From NCBI GenBank assembly GCA_947591565.1, contig CANQDH010000042.1:1-7949 (forward strand): a stretch of DNA of 7,949 bases, given 5' to 3'. A program made the translations under genes and the position numbers. The DNA comes from an uncultured Bacilli bacterium. Lineage in GTDB: Bacteria > Bacillota_I > Bacilli_A > RF39 > UBA660. The notes under the pieces are model-generated. The model ran no database searches and was not told the DNA's origin. It was given only the letters and a program-made list of their open reading frames with translations. Shown piece after piece: positions 1 to 5,973 of the stretch (within the stretch, counting starts at the first letter, position 1; the number at the start of each line of letters is the position of its first letter).

Positions 1-952
1 CATCAATACCATCAACTGTTTGTTCTTTCGAATTATGGTCGACTAATATAACTTTCTTTTTATTACGGTCATTTAAATCAGCAAGGGTTAATAATCCCAA
101 GCATTCATTCATTTTATTTATAATTGGATAGTGCGTGTACTTTGTTTTATTCGCAAAATCAATAAAATTATTAACAGTATCGTTTTCATCAAAACAAAAG
201 ACGTTTTTAGTTAAAGTAATAGTTTGTACGTAGTTACATAAATTAATCATTTTAACAACTTTAAATGTATCAAGATTTGTTTCAATAACATTAATTTTTC
301 TTTCTTTAGCCATTTGTAAATGTGATGGTTTAATTTCTCCATCTTTCGTAATAATGATTAATTTGACATTTGATTCAATGGCAAATTCAATAATACTATG
401 TCTATCACCAACAATTAAAATACTATTGTTATCTAATTTCGTATTTTGAATAAATGTTGTACTTCTAAGTAGGGCAACATTTATCGTACCTTTTATTTCC
501 TCATCAAATTTTAGTATTTTTTTACCCTTTAATGTTTCTATAATATTGTCATATGAAGTTTCTAAATGCGATAAATTTTCCCCTAATTCTAGTTTGGCAA
601 TATCTTTCATAGAAACAATACCATACATTTTGTCGCCATTTTCAACAATAGGAATCATGGTTAAATTTTTGTCTGTCATATAATGATAAGTATTATAGAT
701 AGAACTATTTTTGTCTAAATATATTCCTTTTTTATAGCGAATGTCTTTAATTTGTAATTTAACATCATTTAAAAAAGTTGGCTGTTTAACTTTAAAATAA
801 TTTAAAACATATTTTGTTTCTTTATTTATTTCCCCAAGTACCATAGGTGTTGTTTCATAACCTAATTGATTTTTTAAATAAGATAAGGCAATTGATGATG
901 TTACACTATCAGTATCAGGATTTTTATGACCAAATATAAATGTTTTTTCCAT
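1..952 (-). CDS. ppaC: Manganese-dependent (family II) inorganic pyrophosphatase with CBS and DRTGG regulatory domains, 3'-truncated by window edge
   Basis: Cytoplasmic enzyme that hydrolyses pyrophosphate to two phosphates. I translated it from the reverse strand: 317 codons are visible and the reading frame is still open at base 1. The N-terminus has the DHH-family metal motif GHKNPDTDS (residues 8-16; His9, Asp13 and Asp15 are the expected Mn ligands). The insert up to about residue 300 has the order known for CBS-PPases: a first CBS domain (about 65-125, containing MIPIVENGDKMYGIVSMKD), a DRTGG-like domain (about 140-235, with LIVGDRHS), then a second CBS domain (about 245-300, with THYPIINKMNECLGLLTLAD). 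The DHH core resumes at VDHN (304-307) and VDGID. The DHH motif proper and the C-terminal DHHA2 domain lie outside the window. CBS-PPases of this layout are regulated by adenine nucleotides (family knowledge). The start ATG is preceded by AAGGAGG. The gene diverges from spoVT. Confidence 0.93.
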   Translation of the reverse strand, partial: MEKTFIFGHKNPDTDSVTSSIALSYLKNQLGYETTPMVLGEINKETKYVLNYFKVKQPTFLNDVKLQIKDIRYKKGIYLDKNSSIYNTYHYMTDKNLTMIPIVENGDKMYGIVSMKDIAKLELGENLSHLETSYDNIIETLKGKKILKFDEEIKGTINVALLRSTTFIQNTKLDNNSILIVGDRHSIIEFAIESNVKLIIITKDGEIKPSHLQMAKERKINVIETNLDTFKVVKMINLCNYVQTITLTKNVFCFDENDTVNNFIDFANKTKYTHYPIINKMNECLGLLTLADLNDRNKKKVILVDHNSKEQTVDGID

Positions 953-958
953 TTTATA

Positions 959-991
959 CCTCCTTAAAAACTATACAAAGACATTATATCA
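959..991 (-). promoter_or_regulatory. Extended -10 promoter and ribosome binding site of the pyrophosphatase gene
   Basis: On the minus strand TGATATAAT (991 down to 983) is a consensus -10 with the TGn extension. No good -35 is seen at 17 bases. The start of transcription would fall near 976, giving a leader of about 25 bases that includes AAGGAGG (965 down to 959), six bases before the ATG. Apart from this and the spoVT signals, the 159-base divergent intergenic region is A/T-rich sequence without recognisable genes. Confidence 0.6.
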
Positions 992-1061
992 TAAAAAAAA
1001 TAAAATATATAAAAAAATAGTCATTTCATATTTATTTCTTAAGAAAAATAGTTAAAATTGA

Positions 1062-1090
1062 GTATAAATTGTATAAATTAAAACAAAATA
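1062..1090 (+). promoter_or_regulatory. Candidate sigma-G/sigma-F-like promoter of spoVT
   Basis: GTATA (1062-1066) and CAAAATA (1084-1090) are separated by 17 bases. They fit the forespore sigma-G pattern (GHATR, then CATnHTA) at 5/5 and 6/7 positions. Bacillus subtilis spoVT is transcribed by sigma-G, so the match is biologically plausible. Caution: the region is so AT-rich that chance matches are likely, and the implied start near 1097 would coincide with the ribosome binding site, leaving a very short leader. Confidence 0.3.
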
Positions 1091-1111
1091 TAAATTAGAG
1101 AGGATGATTTC

Positions 1112-1636
1112 ATGAAAGCAACAGGTGTTGTTAGACGAATTGATGAACTTGGTAGAATTGTCATTCCCAAAGAATTGCGCAAAACTTTGCGAATAAATGA
1201 GGGAGAAAATATTGAAATATTTATGGATGATAGTGAAAATATTGTTTTGAAAAAATTTTCTTCTTTAAAAAAAATAACCGATTTAGCCTTTTATATGGTA
1301 TCATCTATAAACCAAATGACAAAATTAAATTGTTTTATAATGGATACGGATAGTATTGTTGCTTATGCCGGAAGTAATAAAAAAGATTATCAAGATAAAA
1401 AAATAAGTGATTTTCTTTTAAATATTATGGAAAAAAAGAAAAATTGTTCTAGTGAGGAAAGAGAAAAGGTCTGTTTCGCAGATAAAACAGAAGATATCTA
1501 TTATCATATTAGTTTAATAAAACAAAATGGTGATATTTTAGGTGGTATAGTCATTTTTTCAAACGATAATATTTCTGATAGTAGTAGACAAATGCTTGAC
1601 ATCTTTAGCCTTTTTTTAGAAAAATATCTTGAATAG
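1112..1636 (+). CDS. spoVT: Stage V sporulation protein T-like transcriptional regulator (AbrB-type DNA-binding domain plus GAF-like domain)
   Basis: A DNA-binding regulator; in Bacillus subtilis SpoVT modulates sigma-G-dependent genes in the forespore. The first ~50 residues form a swapped-hairpin AbrB domain almost identical in pattern to SpoVT (MKATGVVRRIDELGRIVIP, then KELRKTLRINEGENIEIF). Residues ~55-174 match the SpoVT GAF-like domain, including AGSNKKDYQDKKISDFL and NGDILGGIVIFS. The length, 174 residues, is close to the 178 of the Bacillus protein, so this is full-length SpoVT rather than short AbrB (~95 residues). The ATG is preceded by GAGAGGATG at suitable spacing. It lies just upstream of the T-box/metG unit; in Bacillus an AbrB-family gene (abrB) also sits beside metS. 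Its presence suggests sporulation ability or a sporulating ancestor, but SpoVT homologues also occur in non-sporulating relatives. Confidence 0.9.
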   Translation: MKATGVVRRIDELGRIVIPKELRKTLRINEGENIEIFMDDSENIVLKKFSSLKKITDLAFYMVSSINQMTKLNCFIMDTDSIVAYAGSNKKDYQDKKISDFLLNIMEKKKNCSSEEREKVCFADKTEDIYYHISLIKQNGDILGGIVIFSNDNISDSSRQMLDIFSLFLEKYLE

Positions 1637-1657
1637 TAAAAGGAAATATGATACTAT
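1629..1657 (+). promoter_or_regulatory. Weak candidate promoter for the T-box transcript
   Basis: TTGAAT (1629-1634) and TACTAT (1652-1657) are 17 bases apart and overlap the spoVT stop codon. Transcription would begin near 1664, just before the T-box stem I. The -10 matches only 4 of 6 positions, so this is a tentative call; read-through from spoVT is the alternative. Confidence 0.3.
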
Positions 1658-1663
1658 TTACAT

Positions 1664-1880
1664 ATAAATACAGGGAAGAAAAGGGTTTTAATTAAAATAC
1701 ATAGAGAACTTATGGTTGGTGTAAATAAGTTATTTTGATTAAAATAAATGGTTTCGGAAGTAGCCTAATTGACATGTAAATTAGGACGTAGGATTTGCGT
1801 TAAAAAAAAGAGATGACATTTTTAGATGTTAATTAAGGTGGTACCGCGGTTAATTCGCCCTTATAAGTGGTACTTTTTTT
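1664..1880 (+). promoter_or_regulatory. T-box leader (tRNA-Met sensing riboswitch) with terminator
   Basis: The T-box core AAGGTGGTACCGCGG (1835-1849) is plainly visible. Upstream is a stem I arm: an AGAGA-like bulge, then AACTTA and TAAGTT enclosing the TGGTTGGTG distal loop. Its lower helix pairs bases around 1691-1701 with 1733-1741, and ATG (1748-1750) sits on the 3' side where the specifier is expected. A 7-bp hairpin (1764-1770 with 1779-1785) follows, as does a short stem near 1815-1830. The terminator is GTACCGC (1841-1847) paired with GTGGTAC (1867-1873, one G-U pair), then T7 (1874-1880). In this family uncharged tRNA stabilises an antiterminator, so transcription of dut-metG should rise when charged tRNA-Met is scarce. 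The specifier assignment is an inference supported by metG downstream. Confidence 0.9.
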
Positions 1881-1898
1881 GTTATTTGGAGGTTTGTT

Positions 1899-2393
1899 AT
1901 GCGTTTTTTTGAAAAAATAAGCTTTGAACAATTTAAAAAAGATATTAGTGATGATATTAATCTTTATAAATCATATAATGTACCAAGTAGAGCAACCAAA
2001 GCAAGTGCTGGTTATGATTTTAACGTTTTAAAAGATTTTGAAGTTAAACCCAAAGAAATTAAAAAAATTCCAACCGGTATTAAGGCCAAAATGGAGGATG
2101 ATGAATTTTTAGGGTTATATATAAGAAGTAGTTTAGGTTTTAAGTATAATCTTCGACTTACAAATCAAGTAGGTATTATTGATTCTGATTATTATAATAA
2201 TGAAAATAATGAAGGACATATTTGGTTTAGTATTCAAAATGAAGGAGATAAAACCATAGAATTTAAACGAAATGACCGAATTGTGCAAGGAATATTTAGT
2301 AAATTTCTAATTGTGTCAAATGAACAGAAAGTTACAAATGTGCGAAAATCTGGAATTGGAAGTACAAATAAGGAGAGTGAAAATAATGAATAA
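1899..2393 (+). CDS. dut: dUTP diphosphatase (trimeric dUTPase family)
   Basis: Hydrolyses dUTP to dUMP and pyrophosphate, keeping uracil out of DNA and supplying the dTMP precursor. The 164 residues carry the five dUTPase motifs in order: I at 31-41 (RATKASAGYDF), II at 75-80 (IRSSLG), III at 92-108 (GIIDSDYYNN...EGHI, with Asp95 the likely catalytic base), IV at 127-131 (RIVQG), and V at 149-156 (RKSGIGST). Motif III is longer than in the classical DYxGEI form (an Asn-rich NNENNE stretch), and motif V has Ile where most family members have the uracil-stacking Phe; I believe both occur in a Firmicutes subgroup. The start has GGAGG six bases upstream. It is the first gene after the T-box and its stop overlaps the metG start, so dUTPase synthesis should be under the same methionine-tRNA control. 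Confidence 0.88.
   Translation: MRFFEKISFEQFKKDISDDINLYKSYNVPSRATKASAGYDFNVLKDFEVKPKEIKKIPTGIKAKMEDDEFLGLYIRSSLGFKYNLRLTNQVGIIDSDYYNNENNEGHIWFSIQNEGDKTIEFKRNDRIVQGIFSKFLIVSNEQKVTNVRKSGIGSTNKESENNE
2370..2388 (+). promoter_or_regulatory. Ribosome binding site that fixes the metG start
   Basis: AAGGAGAG (2370-2377) lies inside dut and is followed by ATG at 2386. An in-frame ATG at 2311 would add 25 residues lying inside dut and unlike any MetRS N-terminus. The family's typical beginning, NKPFYISTSIAYASS, comes directly after the 2386 start. Confidence 0.85.
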
Positions 2394-3939
2394 ACCATTT
2401 TATATTTCAACATCAATAGCTTATGCTTCTAGTAAACCTCATATTGGTAACTCATACGAGGCTGTTTTAGCTGATGCGATTGCTAGGTATAAAAGATTAG
2501 TAGGATATGATGTCTATTTTCAAACAGGTACCGATGAACATGGTGAAAAAATTGAAACAAAGGCATTAGAAGCAGGTCTTAAACCACAAGAATATGTCGA
2601 TGAGATTTCACTTGAGGTAAGAAGAATTTGGGATTGTTTAAATGTAAGTTATGATAAATTTGTTAGGACAACCAATCCAGCCCATGAAGAAATTGTTCAA
2701 AAGATATTTAAAAAATTATATGACCAAGGTGATATTTATAAAGGAAAATATGAAGGTTTATATTGTACACCTTGTGAGTCTTTTTGGACAGAATCACAGG
2801 CCGTAGATAATAAATGTCCAGATTGTGGTAGAGAAGTTCACAAAGCAAGTGAGGAAGCTTACTTTTTAAAATTAAGTAATTACACGGATAGATTAATTAA
2901 ATATATAGAAGAACATCCCCATTTTATTGAACCAGAATCACGAAAAAATGAAATAATGAATAATTTTATTAAACCGGGTTTGCAAGATTTATGTATTTCA
3001 CGTTCATCCTTTGATTGGGGTATAAAGGTACCGATTGACGATAAACATGTTATTTATGTATGGCTTGATGCTCTTGCCAATTATATTACCTTTTTAGGTT
3101 ATGATCCTGAGAAAAGTAAAGATTTTTCAAAATATTGGCCTGCTGATTTACATTTAATTGGTAAAGATATTTTACGTTTTCATACTATTTACTGGCCTTG
3201 TATATTGATGGCTCTTGATTTACCTCTTCCTAAAGAAATATTTGGACATCCTTGGCTTTTATTTGGAAATGATAAAATGAGTAAATCAAAAGGAAATATT
3301 GTATATGCTGATGATTTAGTTCAAAAATTTGGTGTAGATGCTATTAGATACTATATGTTACATGAAATTCCTTTTGCAAGTGATGGTACATTTACATATG
3401 AATTACTTATTGATAAAGTTAACGCTGATTTAGCGAATGTTTTAGGTAATTTAGTTAATAGAACTATTAGTATGGCTCATAAATATTTTAATGGTATTGT
3501 TGAAGAACCTGGCGAAAATACGGACATCGATAACGAATTAATTAATTTTGTTTTAAGTGTACCATCTAAAATAGATGAAAAAATGAATGAGTACCGAATT
3601 GCCGATGCTATTGATGAATGTTTAGAAATTTTTCGAAAATGTAATAAATATATTGATGATACGTGTCCTTGGCTTCTTGCAAAGGATGAAAATGGTATAG
3701 ATAGATTAAAAACAGTTATTTATAATTTGCTTGAAGCAATTAGACATGCATCTGTTTTACTAAGTGCCTTTTTGCCGGATGCTTCTAAGAAAATATTTAA
3801 GCAGTTAAATACAACAAATAGTGATTATGCATCATTAAGTAATTTTACAGGCATGGATTATGGAATTGTTTTAAATAATCCTGAACCAATTTTTATGAGA
3901 ATTGATAAAGAAACGGTCTTAAATGAACTACATAGATAG
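2386..3939 (+). CDS. metG: Methionyl-tRNA synthetase
   Basis: Class I aminoacyl-tRNA synthetase that charges tRNA-Met with methionine using ATP. The protein is 517 residues. Seen in order: the HIGH-type signature as HIGN (19-22), TGTDEHG (47-53), a zinc-binding knuckle with CTPC (127-130) and CPDC (144-147), YVWLDALANY (224-233), the KMSKS loop KMSKSKGN (297-304), then the alpha-helical anticodon-binding domain to the C-terminus. It stops without the C-terminal EMAPII-like tRNA-binding/dimerisation domain found in the ~660-residue Bacillus enzymes, so it is the short form. The coding region overlaps the end of dut by 8 bases (ATGAATAA), indicating translational coupling. The T-box upstream is the expected regulator. 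tatD lies downstream, as in many Firmicutes, here with two additional genes in between. Confidence 0.96.
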   Translation: MNKPFYISTSIAYASSKPHIGNSYEAVLADAIARYKRLVGYDVYFQTGTDEHGEKIETKALEAGLKPQEYVDEISLEVRRIWDCLNVSYDKFVRTTNPAHEEIVQKIFKKLYDQGDIYKGKYEGLYCTPCESFWTESQAVDNKCPDCGREVHKASEEAYFLKLSNYTDRLIKYIEEHPHFIEPESRKNEIMNNFIKPGLQDLCISRSSFDWGIKVPIDDKHVIYVWLDALANYITFLGYDPEKSKDFSKYWPADLHLIGKDILRFHTIYWPCILMALDLPLPKEIFGHPWLLFGNDKMSKSKGNIVYADDLVQKFGVDAIRYYMLHEIPFASDGTFTYELLIDKVNADLANVLGNLVNRTISMAHKYFNGIVEEPGENTDIDNELINFVLSVPSKIDEKMNEYRIADAIDECLEIFRKCNKYIDDTCPWLLAKDENGIDRLKTVIYNLLEAIRHASVLLSAFLPDASKKIFKQLNTTNSDYASLSNFTGMDYGIVLNNPEPIFMRIDKETVLNELHR

Positions 3940-3953
3940 TTTCTTTTTTTTAT
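3926..3953 (+). terminator. Weak intrinsic terminator after metG
   Basis: AACTA (3926-3930) pairs with TAGTT (3937-3941) around a 6-base loop that runs into the stop codon, followed by a T-rich tract (TTCTTTTTTTTATATTTT). The stem is short and AT-rich, so termination is probably leaky. The fresh promoter at 4001-4029 supports a transcript end here. Confidence 0.4.
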
Positions 3954-4000
3954 ATTTTGTAAACATGTGTAAAATGTCGAAAAAAAGAGTGTAAAAAGGT

Positions 4001-4029
4001 TTGATATATAAAAACAATAATGGTATAGT
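4001..4029 (+). promoter_or_regulatory. Sigma-A promoter of the small membrane-protein gene
   Basis: TTGATA (4001-4006) and TATAGT (4024-4029) are separated by exactly 17 bases, each matching consensus at 5 of 6 positions. Transcription would start near 4036, giving a ~35-base leader. Confidence 0.65.
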
Positions 4030-4070
4030 AGTATTGTTGTGCTAAAATAAAAAGGGAAGAGGAGAAAAAA

Positions 4071-4232
4071 ATGTCAAACAAAAAACAAAACATCATTGTT
4101 TATGCAACATTAGGATTATTTTTGATATTTGTTTTAGGCAGTATGATTTCAGATTTTAAATTATATGATATTTTATATATTGTAGGAATTATAGTTTATA
4201 TTTTAAAATACAAACTACAAAAAAGTATTTAA
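4071..4232 (+). CDS. Small hypothetical membrane protein (53 residues)
   Basis: I do not recognise a family. The product is MSNKKQNIIVYATLGLFLIF at the start and ends ILKYKLQKSI. It has a basic N-terminus, a hydrophobic segment at about residues 8-27, a short charged turn (SDFK), and a second hydrophobic segment at about 31-45, then a basic tail. This suggests a two-helix inner-membrane miniprotein with both ends in the cytoplasm by the positive-inside rule (inference). Support for it being a real gene: a strong ribosome binding site (AAGAGGAG at 4057-4064, six bases before the ATG), its own sigma-A promoter, and an intrinsic terminator right after the TAA. It is thus an independent transcription unit between metG and the lipoprotein gene. 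Confidence 0.72.
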   Translation: MSNKKQNIIVYATLGLFLIFVLGSMISDFKLYDILYIVGIIVYILKYKLQKSI

Positions 4233-4234
4233 TT

Positions 4235-4260
4235 ATTATACAGATGTATAATTTTTTTTT
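4235..4260 (+). terminator. Rho-independent terminator of the small membrane-protein gene
   Basis: A perfect 7-bp stem, ATTATAC (4235-4241) with GTATAAT (4246-4252), a 4-base AGAT loop, and T8 (4253-4260). It begins two bases after the stop codon. The stem is AT-rich but the geometry is textbook. Confidence 0.75.
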
Positions 4261-4266
4261 GATTTT

Positions 4267-4285
4267 TGTTATAATGTATAAGGGA
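4267..4285 (+). promoter_or_regulatory. Extended -10 promoter with very short leader for the TraB-family gene
   Basis: TGTTATAAT (4267-4275) is a perfect -10 with the TGn extension; no -35 is evident in the T-tract upstream. The predicted start near 4282 would lie inside the GGGA that serves as ribosome binding site, leaving only about 9 bases before the ATG at 4291. Either the leader is unusually short or most transcription comes from read-through of the terminator just upstream. Confidence 0.5.
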
Positions 4286-4290
4286 TGTCT

Positions 4291-5190
4291 ATGAAAATAA
4301 AAAAAATAATTTTAATAGTCTTTTTTTTGTTATTTTTAACAGGTTGTCAAGTAAAGAAAAGTAATCCACTTTTTTTTGAAGTTCGAAAAGAAGGATCTAC
4401 AAATAAAATATATTTGTTAGGATCTATTCATACGGCTGATAAAACGCTTTATCCTTTGCCAGATAAGATTATTGATTCTTATAAAAATAGTACCATTTTA
4501 GCTGCTGAATTTGACATTATAAAATATACACAAAATATTGGTGCACAAATATCTATAATGCAACAATTTATGTATACTGATGGAACTATCAAAGATGTTT
4601 TAGATGAACAGACATATCAAAAAATGGAAGATATTTTAAAAGAGGCCAACATTTACTCATCTTTGTATAATGCTTATAAACCAATTATTTGGAATTCTTT
4701 AGTTGAAAATGCTGCTGCCATCGATAATAATTTAAGCGAAGAATATGGTGTTGATATGTATATGTTAAATCTTGCTCATGAAGATAACAAATCCATTTTA
4801 GAGTTAGAAAGTGCTGATTATCAATATAATGTACTTTTAAGTTTTAGTGATGATTTAAGTTTGTATTTATTAAAGGATGCTGTTAGTAATTATGAATTAT
4901 CTAAGGATGCATTAAAAGAACTATACGAAGCCTATAAAGATGGAAACCTTGAAACACTAGAAAAACTGATTTTTACTGAAGAAGAAGTAGATCCAGAAGA
5001 ACAAGAGATGATAGATACATATAATAAAGCCTTAATTGATGACCGAAATAAAGAAATGTTTAAAAATTTAGATAAGGCCTTTCAAGAAGGCGAAACTATT
5101 TTTTGTACGGTTGGTCTAGCACATATTATAGGTGAAAATGGTCTTGTTAATTATTTTAAACAAAATGGATATACTGTTATAGAAATATAG
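4291..5190 (+). CDS. TraB/GumN-family lipoprotein (Tiki-like putative metalloprotease fold)
   Basis: Predicted surface lipoprotein of 299 residues. Residues 1-19 form a lipoprotein signal: KIKK, a hydrophobic stretch, then lipobox LTGC with Cys19 as the lipidated residue. The rest fits the TraB/GumN (formerly DUF) family: GSIH at 44-47, AAEFD with Glu73, LELES at 170-174, DRNKEM at 251-256, and the C-terminal signature VGLAHIIGENGLVNYF (274-289). In this superfamily the conserved His/Glu are thought to bind metal, as in eukaryotic Tiki proteases; the bacterial substrate is generally unknown. I chose ATG 4291 over the in-frame ATG 4285 because the latter overlaps the GGGA ribosome binding site, which lies 5-6 bases before 4291. 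tatD follows after 24 bases without a terminator, so the two are probably co-transcribed. No functional link to tatD can be shown. Confidence 0.85.
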   Translation: MKIKKIILIVFFLLFLTGCQVKKSNPLFFEVRKEGSTNKIYLLGSIHTADKTLYPLPDKIIDSYKNSTILAAEFDIIKYTQNIGAQISIMQQFMYTDGTIKDVLDEQTYQKMEDILKEANIYSSLYNAYKPIIWNSLVENAAAIDNNLSEEYGVDMYMLNLAHEDNKSILELESADYQYNVLLSFSDDLSLYLLKDAVSNYELSKDALKELYEAYKDGNLETLEKLIFTEEEVDPEEQEMIDTYNKALIDDRNKEMFKNLDKAFQEGETIFCTVGLAHIIGENGLVNYFKQNGYTVIEI

Positions 5191-5201
5191 ATAAAATAAA
5201 G

Positions 5202-5217
5202 GGAAGTGATACTTATG
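5202..5217 (+). promoter_or_regulatory. Ribosome binding site that fixes the tatD start
   Basis: GGAAGTGAT (5202-5210) matches the anti-Shine-Dalgarno complement GGAGGTGAT at 8 of 9 positions. An in-frame GTG at 5206 is part of this site, so translation most likely begins at the ATG at 5215, giving the usual TatD start MIIDTHCHL. Confidence 0.8.
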
Positions 5218-5973
5218 ATCATAGATACACATTGTCATTTAGGCCATGATGATTATGATAATAGAGAAGAAATTATTAATCATTTTAAAGATAATATAAT
5301 GATTATTAGTGGTACGGATACTAAAAGTAGTAAGGAAGTTGTTGAAATAGTAAATAAATATCCTAATATTTATGGTAGCATTGGGGTGCATCCTGAATTT
5401 GCGCATCTAGTTAAAGATGAAGATTATGATATCTTGGAGCAACTCCTTAAAAACGATAAAATTGTTGCTGTTGGGGAAATAGGTTTAGATTATCATTATG
5501 ATAATTATGATAAAGATAAACAAAAGGAAGTTTTTATGAAACAAATAGAACTTGCGAAAAAGTATCATAAACCCATCGTTATACATACGAGGGATGCTAT
5601 TAAAGATACGTATGATATCATCAAGATGACTAACGCTAATACTGTACCTATTACTATCCACTGTTTTTCCGAAAGTTTAGAAATGGCTAAAGAGTTTATA
5701 AAGCTTGGTTGTAAATTAGGTATAGGTGGTGTTTTAACTTTTAAAAATAGTAAAAAATTAAAAGAAGTTGTTTCTAATATTGATATAGAAAACTTTGTTT
5801 TAGAAACAGATAGTCCATATCTTGCACCAGAACCTGTCAGAGGAACTAAAAATGAACCTAAAAATGTTTATTATGTCGCTTTAAAAATAGCAGAAATAAA
5901 GCAAATGGATGTTCAAGATGTTATAAACATAACAACTGAAAATGCTAAAAAACAATATAAAATAGGGAGTTAA
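5215..5973 (+). CDS. tatD: TatD-family metal-dependent hydrolase/DNase
   Basis: Amidohydrolase-fold enzyme; TatD proteins act as magnesium-dependent 3'-5' exonucleases on DNA (and RNA) and have been linked to repair of oxidative damage. The 252 residues are full length for the family. Metal-ligand motifs are all present: the HxH pair in DTHCHL (His6, His8), Glu88 in VGEIGLDYH, His124 in IVIHTRDA, His149 in ITIHCFS, and Asp199 in ETDSPYLAPEP. The metG-tatD association is widespread in Firmicutes (yabD follows metS in Bacillus); here a small gene and a lipoprotein gene separate them. AGGGAG near its 3' end serves as ribosome binding site for a 23-codon stub starting one base after the stop. No terminator is seen between tatD and the insertion sequence. 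Confidence 0.94.
   Translation: MIIDTHCHLGHDDYDNREEIINHFKDNIMIISGTDTKSSKEVVEIVNKYPNIYGSIGVHPEFAHLVKDEDYDILEQLLKNDKIVAVGEIGLDYHYDNYDKDKQKEVFMKQIELAKKYHKPIVIHTRDAIKDTYDIIKMTNANTVPITIHCFSESLEMAKEFIKLGCKLGIGGVLTFKNSKKLKEVVSNIDIENFVLETDSPYLAPEPVRGTKNEPKNVYYVALKIAEIKQMDVQDVINITTENAKKQYKIGS

Noticed and set aside
2311..2385. 25-residue N-terminal extension of metG from ATG 2311
   Set aside because: It lies inside dut, has no ribosome binding site, and does not resemble MetRS; ATG 2386 has AAGGAGAG upstream and begins the conserved N-terminus.
2234..2416. 60-codon minus-strand ORF over the dut/metG junction
   Set aside because: Antisense shadow of dut with no ribosome binding site and a composition derived from the opposite strand.
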